Shown here one piece after another: positions 39,951-48,404 of a stretch of DNA of 53,597 nt. The translations under genes and the position numbers were made by a program. The stretch spans positions 1-53,597 of the forward strand of contig JBDKTK010000417.1 in assembly GCA_039680225.1 (NCBI GenBank), given 5' to 3'. This DNA is from JBDKTK01 sp039680225. Its GTDB lineage: Bacteria; Desulfobacterota; Syntrophia; Syntrophales; UBA4778. The notes beneath the pieces were generated by a model. It saw only the letters and a program-made list of their open reading frames with translations. It did not search any database and was not told the origin of the DNA. How positions within the stretch are numbered: the stretch's first letter is position 1; each line of letters opens with the position of its first letter.

Positions 39951-41297
39951 ATGAGCGCAAAAAAAAATCACGATCACGTATTTTACAGGAACCCCAATAA
40001 ATACTACCCCACTGTGGACCGGGGCGAAGGCGTATACATTTATGACACCGATGGGAAGCAGTACCTGGACGGGTCAGGTGGGGCAGCCGTTGTGCTGATC
40101 GGCCACGGGATAAAGGAGATCAGGCAGGCCATGCTGGAGCAGGCCGAGAGAATCTCTTTTACGCACGGCACACATTTCACAAGCGAGCCCGCCATGAAGC
40201 TGGCCGACAAGCTTACTGCCATGGCGCCGTCCCGTTTGAACCGGGTTTACTTCGTCTCCGGGGGCTCGGAGGCGGTTGAGACGGCGGTTAAGATGGCCAG
40301 GCAATACCAGGTGGACCGCGGCGCCGGCACGAAATTCAAGGTTATATCGCGCTGGACCAGCTATCACGGCAATACGCTCGGCGCCCTTGCGTTGAGCGGC
40401 CATACAGGGCGGCGCAAATACCATCAGCCTTTGCTGAAACATACGCCGCACATCGCTCCGGCATACTGTTATCGGTGTCCTTTCGGGTCGGAACCAGATA
40501 AATGCTGCCTTGAATGCGCGGAAGACCTGGAGAAAACAATCCTGTACGAGGGCCCGGATTCCGTTTCGGCCTTTATTGCCGAGCCGGTCGTGGGCGCCAC
40601 TGCCGGCGCGCTTGTCCCGCCGCCCGGATATTTCCCGCGGATCAGGGAGATATGCGATAAATACGATGTGCTCCTGATCTCGGATGAGGTGATGACCGGC
40701 CTGGGCAGGACGGGAAAGAATTTCGCCATTGACCACTGGAGCGAGCCCGATATGATCGTCTGCGCCAAGGGCCTGGGGAGCGGCTATACCCCCCTGTATT
40801 GCGTGATTTCGGACGAAAAGATCCATTCTTCAATCCAGGCCGGTACGGGGAATTTTATCCACGGCTTCACATACGGCCAAAACCCGCAGTCGTGTGCCGT
40901 GGGCCTTGCCGTCCTGAATTATATTGAAAAAAACAATCTCATATCCAGGTCAGTCCGGCTCGGGTCATATCTGCTCGACAGGCTCAAATCTCTGCTGCAG
41001 CACCCTGTAGTCGGCGACGTGCGCGGATTGGGGTTGTTCTCCGGGGTGGAATTCGTCAGAGACAGGAAAACGAAAGAACCATTCGATCCGAAAATGAAAG
41101 TCAACGCGCTCATCGCCGGCCGCGCCTTCGAGATGGGCCTTGTCACTTATCCGGGAAGTGGAGGGGCAGACGGAATCCGTGGAGACCACATCCTGATTGC
41201 GCCTCCTTTCATCATTACCGAGGACCAGATCGATTTTCTGGTATCGACGCTGGATGCGGCAATCGGGGAGATCACGAGGGAACACAATCTGGCCTGA
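39951..41297 (+). CDS. Class III PLP-dependent aminotransferase
   Basis: A 448-residue fold-type I aminotransferase of the omega/beta-amino acid group. Motifs: VYFVSGGSEAVETAVKMAR, SYHGNTLGALALSG, LISDEVMTGLGRTG and the PLP lysine K273 in IVCAKGLGSGY. A cysteine-rich insert CYRCPFGSEPDKCCLEC (about 177-193) is notable. AAGGAGG precedes the ATG. Eighteen bases downstream lies a beta-keto acid cleavage enzyme, so a beta-amino acid donor giving a beta-keto acid is a good hypothesis. Confidence 0.88.
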   Translation: MSAKKNHDHVFYRNPNKYYPTVDRGEGVYIYDTDGKQYLDGSGGAAVVLIGHGIKEIRQAMLEQAERISFTHGTHFTSEPAMKLADKLTAMAPSRLNRVYFVSGGSEAVETAVKMARQYQVDRGAGTKFKVISRWTSYHGNTLGALALSGHTGRRKYHQPLLKHTPHIAPAYCYRCPFGSEPDKCCLECAEDLEKTILYEGPDSVSAFIAEPVVGATAGALVPPPGYFPRIREICDKYDVLLISDEVMTGLGRTGKNFAIDHWSEPDMIVCAKGLGSGYTPLYCVISDEKIHSSIQAGTGNFIHGFTYGQNPQSCAVGLAVLNYIEKNNLISRSVRLGSYLLDRLKSLLQHPVVGDVRGLGLFSGVEFVRDRKTKEPFDPKMKVNALIAGRAFEMGLVTYPGSGGADGIRGDHILIAPPFIITEDQIDFLVSTLDAAIGEITREHNLA

Positions 41298-41315
41298 TCC
41301 GGGAACTGGAGGATA

Positions 41316-42164
41316 ATGGACAGGGTAATTATCACCGCGGCAATTACGGGCAGCCGTATAAACAGGCAGACGGCGCCCAATATCCCCATAACTCCGGACG
41401 AGATAGCCCGGTCCGCCATAGAGTGCTGGGAGGCGGGCGCCTCGATCGTGCACATCCATGTCCGCGACCCGCAAACAGGCCTGGGGACACAGGACCCGGG
41501 CCTGTTCCGCCAAGTGGTCGAGAAGCTCAGGAGAGAAACAGACCTGATCCTGAGCCTTACTACGAGCGGTATCCCGGGAATGAACCTTCCCGTGGAGGAA
41601 AGGTTGGGCCCCCTGTCATTGCATCCCGAACTTGCCTCTTTCGACGCGGGCACCATAAACCTGGGGGGGAAAGCCTTTATAAACACCCCCGAGTTCCTGG
41701 ACCGGGCGGCGGAAATGATGAATATCCAGGGAGTAAAGCCGGAAATAGAGATATTTGATTCAGGCATGATTGTCACATCGCTGAGGATGCTTGATGAGGG
41801 GAAACTGGAAGCGCCCCTTCATTTCCAGTTCGTGCTCGGCACTCCCTGGGGCGCTCCGGCCACTCCGAAATCGCTGCTGCATCTGCTCGAGCATATTCCC
41901 CCGAAATCGACCTGGTCTGTGATAGGCATCGGAAAAGGGCATTTGCCGATGGCGATGATGGGGCTGATCATGGGAGGCCACATCCGGGTCGGGATGGAGG
42001 ACAATATTTATTACGATCACGGAGTCCTTGCCAGGAATAACGCCCAGTTCGTCAGACGGATCGTCCGGATTGCCCGGGAATACGGACGCGAGCCGGCAAG
42101 CACTTCAGAAGCCCGGGAGATCCTCGGCCTGAAAGAGTGCGGTTTTTATAACATTTTTATTTAA
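41316..42164 (+). CDS. Beta-keto acid cleavage enzyme (BKACE/Kce family)
   Basis: A 282-residue TIM-barrel enzyme of the family of 3-keto-5-aminohexanoate cleavage enzyme. Family members condense a beta-keto acid with acetyl-CoA to give acetoacetate and a new acyl-CoA, using a metal held by HIHVRDP (H46, H48) and later residues; VRVGMEDN-like HIRVGMEDNIYY and SFDAGTINLG are also present. The substrate of this copy is unknown. The upstream aminotransferase suggests the keto acid arises by transamination. Its stop overlaps the stop of lipA on the other strand by 8 bases. Confidence 0.9.
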   Translation: MDRVIITAAITGSRINRQTAPNIPITPDEIARSAIECWEAGASIVHIHVRDPQTGLGTQDPGLFRQVVEKLRRETDLILSLTTSGIPGMNLPVEERLGPLSLHPELASFDAGTINLGGKAFINTPEFLDRAAEMMNIQGVKPEIEIFDSGMIVTSLRMLDEGKLEAPLHFQFVLGTPWGAPATPKSLLHLLEHIPPKSTWSVIGIGKGHLPMAMMGLIMGGHIRVGMEDNIYYDHGVLARNNAQFVRRIVRIAREYGREPASTSEAREILGLKECGFYNIFI

Positions 42165-43008
42165 ATGAGACGATATGGGCAGCCCTGTACGAGCTTCGTA
42201 CGAGCGGCCCCGATTCCACCTTCCTGAAGCCGATAGAGAGGGCAGCTTCTTTCAAAAGCTGGAATTCTTCCGGGCTGTAATATTTTTCAACGGGCCAGTG
42301 GCTGGAAGTGGGCTGCTGGTACTGGCCGATTGTAATTATCCGGCAACCTGCAGCCGAAAGTTTTTTCAATAATTCAATTATATCTTCCCAGTCCTCTCCA
42401 AGCCCGACCATAAATCCAGATTTCGTAACAATTCCGGATACTTGCACTTTACCTAGAATATTCAAAGAAAGATCGAATCCGCCCTCCGGCCGGATTGCGC
42501 GGTAAAGCCTTGCCACAACTTCGATGTTGTGATTGATAACGTCCGGCCCGGCAGCGATTATCTTTTTCAAAGCCTGGACGTCCCCGTGAAAATCGGGGAT
42601 GAGCACTTCAATCCGGCACCCCGGGATCTCCCTTCTGAGCGCGGCCACAGTTTCCGAAAAGATTTCCGCGCCGCCGTCGGGCAGGTCGTCCCTGGTCACC
42701 GATGTGACCACAATGTATTTGAGTCCCAGTTCTCCGGCTGCATCTGCCACTCGCTGCGGTTCGCCGGGATCAACCCTGCCGGGACGGCCATGGCGGACGT
42801 TGCAGTAAAGGCAGTTGCGGGTGCAGGTATCGCCGAGGATCATGAAGGTTGCAGTCTTCGCCTGGAAGCACTCCGCCATGTTGGGGCAGCGCGCCTCCTT
42901 GCAGACCGTGTTGAGCCCGCGCCTGTCGAGGATTTCCCGGACTGAATAGAATTCGGGGCTGGACGGTATTTTAACCTTTAGCCAATCCGGCTTGCGTATC
43001 TTCGGCAT
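42157..43008 (-). CDS. lipA: Lipoyl synthase
   Basis: A radical SAM enzyme that inserts two sulfurs into octanoyl groups to make lipoyl cofactors. 283 residues. The auxiliary cluster is C36-x4-C41-x5-C47 (CKEARCPNMAEC) and the radical SAM cluster C62-x3-C66-x2-C69 (CTRNCLYC). The C-terminal SSYRA contains the conserved serine ligand. It lies 7 bases after the KamA-like gene at the end of the glycine cleavage operon, where lipoylation of GcvH is needed. Confidence 0.96.
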   Translation of the reverse strand: MPKIRKPDWLKVKIPSSPEFYSVREILDRRGLNTVCKEARCPNMAECFQAKTATFMILGDTCTRNCLYCNVRHGRPGRVDPGEPQRVADAAGELGLKYIVVTSVTRDDLPDGGAEIFSETVAALRREIPGCRIEVLIPDFHGDVQALKKIIAAGPDVINHNIEVVARLYRAIRPEGGFDLSLNILGKVQVSGIVTKSGFMVGLGEDWEDIIELLKKLSAAGCRIITIGQYQQPTSSHWPVEKYYSPEEFQLLKEAALSIGFRKVESGPLVRSSYRAAHIVSFK

Positions 43009-43015
43009 ACGGGAA

Positions 43016-44833
43016 CTAAAAATAGTACCAGATGGACCGGTAATCGCTTATGTTCTCCCCATCCGCCGCCAGGCGCTCGAGATAATCGTAAATTGAAGTG
43101 TCTGTGTAAAGATAGTCAAGGGAGGTTACAAGCCTCACCTCCCAGGAATAGAACCTGTACACCCGGCGGCCGTCCGGCAGTATCATTATGACTTCGTGGT
43201 CCTGCCAGGCGCGCAGGTGGGATTTTCCCAGCCGCGGCACATTGAAGACCGGCTCGTCCGTGCGGACAAGGCCCGGCTGGAGCCGCGCCTCCTCGCGTCT
43301 CTCCTGCTCTATCCGGGCGATCGGTACGCGGAAGTCAATTGTTTCCTCTTTGCCTTTTGTGCTGAAGGCGTAATACGGGTCAACGCCGCAAAGCTTCAGG
43401 GTCCTCCTGAGCAGCGCGGTCTCAAATCTCCTGCTGTTATAATACGTGAAGACCTGCTGGTTATATACGTTGATGCCCATTTTTTTTATGCTTTTTATGG
43501 CATCCAGCGCTTCCGGCGTCATCTCCGCTGCATGCTCAAAGTGGGTGACAATTGCAATTTCCCTTTTGCCCCACTGGTGATACTTGGAGAGGATGAAGAG
43601 GAACTCGGGATTGATGCGGAAAGGAAGCGTCACAGGGACCCTGGTCCCGATCCGGATCCTCTCGACGTGATCAATGCCCGAAATTTCACCAAGCAGCCAG
43701 TCAAGGTAATTGTTGTCGAGCGTCAGCGGATCGCCGCCGGTCACCAGCACTTCGCTGATGTTCTCGTTTCCCCTGATCCAGTCAATGGCTTCGCTCACTT
43801 TGGAGCGGGGAAGCTGCACTTCTTCGTCAATTCCCTTGATCTCCCAGTTTCTCTGGCAATACACGCAAATCTGGGGACAGGAATTGAAAGGTTTCAAAAT
43901 CAGGATCTCCGGATAGCGGCGGGTTATCCCGTCGATGGGGCTCGTTGATTTTTCGCCCATGAAATCCATGTCGATATCTTTTTGCCGGTTCTCTGCCACC
44001 GACCGGCAATAATTGGCGCTCGGCAGGACCTGGGCCCTTATCTGCCTGTCGTGGTCGTTCCTGCCAGATTTGTTGAACAGGGCCAGGTAATACGGGGTGA
44101 TCTGAAATGGAATGCGGTTTTGCTCGGCGGCCTCAAGGCCTTCCATTTCATCCGGTTCGAGCGTGACCAGGGACCGCAGGGTCTCGTGGTCGCGGATGAG
44201 ATGTTTCATGTGCCACATGTAATCGGCCCAGTCCGTTTCATTAGCCTTGAAATACTTCAATATGTCTTTCTTCAGGCTGTTCCTCTGCTTTATAAGGCTG
44301 CGGTCCAGGCCCGTGCGGTACCTCCTGAAATGCCGTCTGATCAATGCGGCAAGGTCATCGAGCTGGGCAGAGCGGATTTTCCCGGCTTCCCTGCCCTCAG
44401 CCGGATGGATGACGTGTTCCCGCGAGTGTTTCCCTGTCTTTCCGGTTATGCCTCTGAAAAGGGCGATATACTCGCACAGGAAGGACTTGGTAACTTTATC
44501 CAGGGCGCCTTCGACATCTTTGGCCAGGTCGGAAAGGCATTCAAGGGGAGATGCCTTGGTCAGGTACTCGTTTTCAGTCCTCATGGTGTTCGAAAGGACC
44601 CGGATGCATTCCTTGGCGTTGCGCTTCTCGACAATATTGAGGTTCACAAAATAAGTGTCGGATTTCATGTTGTACAAGTCGCGCTCCAGCCGGTTGAGGT
44701 AATCGAAAATCATGAACCGCGATTCTTCTACATGCCTGGAGTTCGCAAGGATTTTCCTGATATGCGGTTCGGCCTGCCAGAGCCTTGCGACCAGGTCTTT
44801 TTTCGACAAATTTAATATGCTTTCAATTCCCAT
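43016..44833 (-). CDS. eam: KamA-family radical SAM aminomutase, predicted glutamate 2,3-aminomutase, with long N-terminal extension
   Basis: A 605-residue radical SAM/PLP enzyme. The cluster is C319-x3-C323-x2-C326 (CPQICVYC), about 190 residues later than in lysine 2,3-aminomutase (about 416 residues), so a helical N-terminal domain of unknown role is fused on. The PLP lysine aligns with K537 (NVPRLGK). In lysine 2,3-aminomutase two aspartates (D293, D330) bind the substrate epsilon-amine. Here they align with K493 (PYYAFSTKGK) and N531 (FNVPRLGK). As I recall, the same Lys/Asn pair marks glutamate 2,3-aminomutase. I therefore predict glutamate to beta-glutamate, with moderate confidence. 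It sits between gcvPB and lipA, within 4 and 8 bases. Confidence 0.8.
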   Translation of the reverse strand: MGIESILNLSKKDLVARLWQAEPHIRKILANSRHVEESRFMIFDYLNRLERDLYNMKSDTYFVNLNIVEKRNAKECIRVLSNTMRTENEYLTKASPLECLSDLAKDVEGALDKVTKSFLCEYIALFRGITGKTGKHSREHVIHPAEGREAGKIRSAQLDDLAALIRRHFRRYRTGLDRSLIKQRNSLKKDILKYFKANETDWADYMWHMKHLIRDHETLRSLVTLEPDEMEGLEAAEQNRIPFQITPYYLALFNKSGRNDHDRQIRAQVLPSANYCRSVAENRQKDIDMDFMGEKSTSPIDGITRRYPEILILKPFNSCPQICVYCQRNWEIKGIDEEVQLPRSKVSEAIDWIRGNENISEVLVTGGDPLTLDNNYLDWLLGEISGIDHVERIRIGTRVPVTLPFRINPEFLFILSKYHQWGKREIAIVTHFEHAAEMTPEALDAIKSIKKMGINVYNQQVFTYYNSRRFETALLRRTLKLCGVDPYYAFSTKGKEETIDFRVPIARIEQERREEARLQPGLVRTDEPVFNVPRLGKSHLRAWQDHEVIMILPDGRRVYRFYSWEVRLVTSLDYLYTDTSIYDYLERLAADGENISDYRSIWYYF

Positions 44834-44836
44834 AAT

Positions 44837-46279
44837 CTATTTGCATCCCCAGCAGACATCAGGTTCGCGGGCAGCCTTGACTTCATCGAGCCTTTTGACA
44901 GGAGTTGTCAGCGGGGCCGATTTAAGCAGGTCGGGATTGCTGCGCGCTTCTCCGGCTATTTTAATCATTGTATCGCAAAATGCATCAAGCGTCTCTCTGC
45001 TCTCTGTCTCGTTAGGCTCAATCATTATGGCTTCCGGGACAATCAGAGGGAAATAGATTGTCGGCGGGTGGTAACCGTAATCAAGCAGCCGCTTGGCGAC
45101 GTCCGATGTGTGCACTCCGCTTTCGCGGACCTGCCGGTTCCCCGTAAAGACGCATTCATGCATGCAGGTCCTGTTATATGCAAGATCGTAAAAAGGTTCA
45201 AGCCGCGCCTTAATGTAATTGGCATTGAGGACGGCCGCCTCGCTTACTTTCCGCAACCCTTCGGCCCCGAGCGACCTTATATAAGCGTACGCTTTCACCA
45301 TCACGTTGAAGTTGCCGTAAAAGGCGCGGACGCGGCCGATGCTGTCCGGATAATCGCACTCCCACCTATAGACTCCGTCCCGGCAGGTTATCCGGGGCGC
45401 CGGCAGATAAGGGATGAGTTTGCCGGAGACGCCCACCGGCCCGCTCCCCGGGCCGCCGCAGCCGTGCGGTGTTGAGAAAGTTTTATGGAGGTTGAGTTGG
45501 ATAACATCGAACCCCAGGTCGCCGGGTCGCGTGATACCCAGGAAAGCATTGGCGTTTGCCCCGTCGCAGTACAAGAGCCCGCCGCTGCCGTGCACAATTG
45601 CGGCAACCTCTTCTATGTTCCTTTCGAAAAGCCCCAGGGTGTTGGGGTTGGTCAGCATGAGACCCGCCGTGTCCTCGTTCATCTGTTGCCGGAGGTCCGC
45701 GATGTCAACGCCGCCTTCCTTGTTGGACCGGACGGTCACGGTCTGGAATCCGCACAGGGCTCCCGATGCCGGGTTTGTCCCATGCGCTGCATCAGGGATT
45801 AATATCCTGGTCCGTTTCCGGCCGAGCTTTTCGAAATGCCTTTTGATCATCATAACGCCCGTCAGCTCGCCATGGGCGCCCGCCGCCGGCTGGAGCGTGA
45901 AATCCGCCATGCCGAATATTTCAGAAAGGCATTGCCTCAGTTCATACATGAGCTGCATGCTGCCCTGGGCAAAAACATCCGGGGCGAGAGGGTGCAGCGA
46001 CGTGAAGCCCGCCAGCCCGGCAACTTCCTCGTTGAGTTTGGGATTGTATTTCATCGTGCAGGAGCCGAGCGGATAAAAGCCCACATCCACACCGAAATTA
46101 CGCCTCGACAGGGCAATGTAATGCCGCACCAGGTCGATTTCGGCGACTTCGGGCAGGTCTACATCCTCTCTCAACAGGTCCGGTCCTATTACAGATTCCA
46201 CGGGCACGAGAGGGACATCCGGTTCGGGTATGCTCGTCGCGCTCCTTCCGGTCCTGCTCTTCTCAAAAATAAGCTCCAT
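44837..46279 (-). CDS. gcvPB: Glycine dehydrogenase (decarboxylating) subunit 2
   Basis: Beta half of the two-part P-protein, which decarboxylates glycine and loads aminomethyl onto GcvH. 480 residues. The PLP lysine is K266 in QLNLHKTFSTPHGCGGPG. LGSCTMKYNPKLNE and PAAGAHGELTGVMMIK are typical. Together with gcvPA it equals the one-piece P-protein of E. coli. It is separated from gcvPA by a small exported-protein gene. Confidence 0.96.
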   Translation of the reverse strand: MELIFEKSRTGRSATSIPEPDVPLVPVESVIGPDLLREDVDLPEVAEIDLVRHYIALSRRNFGVDVGFYPLGSCTMKYNPKLNEEVAGLAGFTSLHPLAPDVFAQGSMQLMYELRQCLSEIFGMADFTLQPAAGAHGELTGVMMIKRHFEKLGRKRTRILIPDAAHGTNPASGALCGFQTVTVRSNKEGGVDIADLRQQMNEDTAGLMLTNPNTLGLFERNIEEVAAIVHGSGGLLYCDGANANAFLGITRPGDLGFDVIQLNLHKTFSTPHGCGGPGSGPVGVSGKLIPYLPAPRITCRDGVYRWECDYPDSIGRVRAFYGNFNVMVKAYAYIRSLGAEGLRKVSEAAVLNANYIKARLEPFYDLAYNRTCMHECVFTGNRQVRESGVHTSDVAKRLLDYGYHPPTIYFPLIVPEAIMIEPNETESRETLDAFCDTMIKIAGEARSNPDLLKSAPLTTPVKRLDEVKAAREPDVCWGCK

Positions 46280-46287
46280 TTCCCCTC

Positions 46288-46635
46288 CTATTTACCGCCG
46301 CGTTCGGAAGTCTGTATTTTATTCAGGGTATTGCCCTTAAAGGTCAGGATATAAACGTAGTCGCCGTAGCCCCTGTCGTAATACCATTTTTTACCTTTGG
46401 CGCTGGATTGTTCGTAACTCTCCTCGGTTTTTGTCCTGCTTTTTTTGCTTTTCTTCTGAGAACTCTTCGCCCCGGCGGATTCGGTGCGGGTTGGCTTGCC
46501 GCACATTTTTTTCACGGTATCGGAAGTGTCGCCGACCTTCACGATTTCAGCGCCGCACCTGAACACCTCTGTTGAGTATGCGTTTATCGGACAAAGAAGC
46601 AAAACAAAGGCAAATAAAAGAAAAATCCTCGCCAT
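46288..46635 (-). CDS. Small exported DUF2845-like protein
   Basis: A 115-residue protein with a signal peptide (about 1-21, NAYS-TEV), followed by FRCGAEIVKVGDTSDTVKKMCGKP, the DUF2845 pattern with two cysteines, a Ser/Lys-rich linker and a tyrosine-rich end (KWYYDRGYGDYVYILTFKG). The gene sits within the glycine cleavage operon, 2 bases from gcvPA and 8 from gcvPB. Its role there is unexplained; it may simply have been inserted into a well-expressed operon. Confidence 0.78.
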   Translation of the reverse strand: MARIFLLFAFVLLLCPINAYSTEVFRCGAEIVKVGDTSDTVKKMCGKPTRTESAGAKSSQKKSKKSRTKTEESYEQSSAKGKKWYYDRGYGDYVYILTFKGNTLNKIQTSERGGK

Positions 46636-46637
46636 GA

Positions 46638-47966
46638 TTATCCTTTCATGATTGAGATGACCCGGTCCATATCCTGCCGGGAAAGCATTTCAGTTGCGCA
46701 AAAGAGAAGCGAGTCGCCCAGTTCGGGATAATCTTCCCCGACCTCGAGGCCGCCGATTATCCCCTCTTCGGCCAGTTTCCGGTTCACGCTCGCGATGTCG
46801 GGACAGCGCATTGCAAATTCGTTGTAAACAGGTCCGGAAAAGACCGGCTCCCAGCCCTTGAGGCCGGCGAGCCCTTTTTTTAGGTACTGGGCCTTCTGGA
46901 AGTTCAGTTCCGCGAGCTTTTTCAGATTTTTCCCGAGGCTGACCAGGTATACGGCCGCGGCGAGGGCGCATAATGCCTCGTTCGAGCAGATATTGGAAGT
47001 CGCCCTTTCCCGGCGGATGTGCTGCTCCCGCGTCTGGAGCGTCAGGACGAACCCCCTTTTCCCCTCTTTGTCCACCGTGGCCCCGGCAAGCCGCCCGGGG
47101 ATCTTCCGCAGGAACTTGCTGGTGCTTGCGAAAATGCCCAGGTACGGGCCGCCGTAGTTGAGTGGGTTGCCGAAACTCTGTCCCTCTCCCGCCACGAAGT
47201 CGGCGCCCAGTTCCCCGGCCGGTTTGAGCAGTCCCAAAGACCCCGCTTCGGTGAACCCGGCCACGAGGAGCGCTCCGCTCTCGTGAACGACTCGACTTAT
47301 GGCTCCCATATCCTCAATCACGCCGAAGAAGTTCGGGCTCTGCACCAGGACAGCGGCTGTCTGTTTATCAAGATTGCCGCGAAGCGCTTCCATATCGGCC
47401 CTGCCTGAATCGAGGTAGGGTATTTCGATCAGTTCATAACCGTTGGCCCAGCAATACGTTTTGACCACCTTCCTGTATTCGGGGTGGACATTCCGGGCAA
47501 TGATAACCCTGTTGCGGTTGAGCGTCTTTGCCGCGAGCACCGCAGCCTCCGCCATCGCCGACGAGCCGTCGTACATCGAGGCGTTCGCGACCTGCATGCC
47601 CGTGAGCTTCGCTATCATCGTCTGGTATTCGTATATTGCCTGCAGGATGCCCTGGCTGATTTCAGCCTGGTAAGGGGTATAAGCGGTGTAAAATTCCGAG
47701 CGCGACAGGATATGTCCCACGACCGCCGGGATGTAATGGTTGTATGCTCCGGCGCCGCGCAGGGTCATTTTCGGCAATATGTTCCGGGACGCAAGAGAAT
47801 CCATCAGCTGATAGGTTTCCTGCTCCGAGAGGGCCCGGGGCAATCTCAACATTTCCCCTATCCTGAACTTTTCCGGTATGTCGGAGAACAGCTCTTTGAT
47901 AGAGCCGATACCGACGGTTGCCATCATTTGCTTCAGGTCATCCGGGGTATGGGGCACATAATTCAT
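46638..47966 (-). CDS. gcvPA: Glycine dehydrogenase (decarboxylating) subunit 1
   Basis: Alpha half of the two-part P-protein, 442 residues. It opens with YVPHTPDDLKQMMATVG, and has RGAGAYNHYIPAVV and TAYTPYQAEISQGILQAIYEYQT, the N-terminal signature of GcvPA, plus GEGQSFGNPLNYGGPYLG. It forms a heterotetramer with GcvPB in the cytoplasm. The start is 6 bases after gcvH. Confidence 0.96.
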   Translation of the reverse strand: MNYVPHTPDDLKQMMATVGIGSIKELFSDIPEKFRIGEMLRLPRALSEQETYQLMDSLASRNILPKMTLRGAGAYNHYIPAVVGHILSRSEFYTAYTPYQAEISQGILQAIYEYQTMIAKLTGMQVANASMYDGSSAMAEAAVLAAKTLNRNRVIIARNVHPEYRKVVKTYCWANGYELIEIPYLDSGRADMEALRGNLDKQTAAVLVQSPNFFGVIEDMGAISRVVHESGALLVAGFTEAGSLGLLKPAGELGADFVAGEGQSFGNPLNYGGPYLGIFASTSKFLRKIPGRLAGATVDKEGKRGFVLTLQTREQHIRRERATSNICSNEALCALAAAVYLVSLGKNLKKLAELNFQKAQYLKKGLAGLKGWEPVFSGPVYNEFAMRCPDIASVNRKLAEEGIIGGLEVGEDYPELGDSLLFCATEMLSRQDMDRVISIMKG

Positions 47967-47972
47967 GAATTG

Positions 47973-48377
47973 TCATTCTCCCTGTTTTTTTTCCTTAATG
48001 AAAGCGCCGTATCCTTCCGCGTCCATGAGGCCTGCAAGTTGAGACGGATCATCCATTTTCATCTTGACTATCCACCCTTCGCCGAAAGCGTCCTGGTTGA
48101 TGAGTTCCGGGTGCGACTCAAGCCCGGCGTTGACTTCCAGCACCTCTCCGCTCACCGGTGAATACACGTCGGAAACCGACTTTACCGATTCAACCACGGC
48201 GACAGGCTGCATCTGTTTCACGTTTTTCCCCAAGGGGGGAAGCTCCACAAACACTATATCCGTAAGCAGTTCCTGGGCGTGATCGGTGATGCCGATGGTT
48301 GCCGTTCCATCTGAGTTGTCCAGGGCCCATTCGTGCTCGGTTGAATATCTCCTGTCGGTAGGGTTGGGTTTTGCCAT
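47973..48377 (-). CDS. gcvH: Glycine cleavage system H protein
   Basis: The lipoyl carrier of the glycine cleavage system. 134 residues, with the lipoylated K66 in ESVKSVSDVYSPVSG. YSTEHEWALD at the front and EGWIVKMKMDDPSQL near the end are usual. GAGGAG precedes the ATG. It should receive lipoate made by lipA at the end of the same gene run. Confidence 0.97.
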   Translation of the reverse strand: MAKPNPTDRRYSTEHEWALDNSDGTATIGITDHAQELLTDIVFVELPPLGKNVKQMQPVAVVESVKSVSDVYSPVSGEVLEVNAGLESHPELINQDAFGEGWIVKMKMDDPSQLAGLMDAEGYGAFIKEKKQGE

Positions 48378-48404
48378 TATCTTCTCCTCTCCAGTGTGAA
48401 GTCT

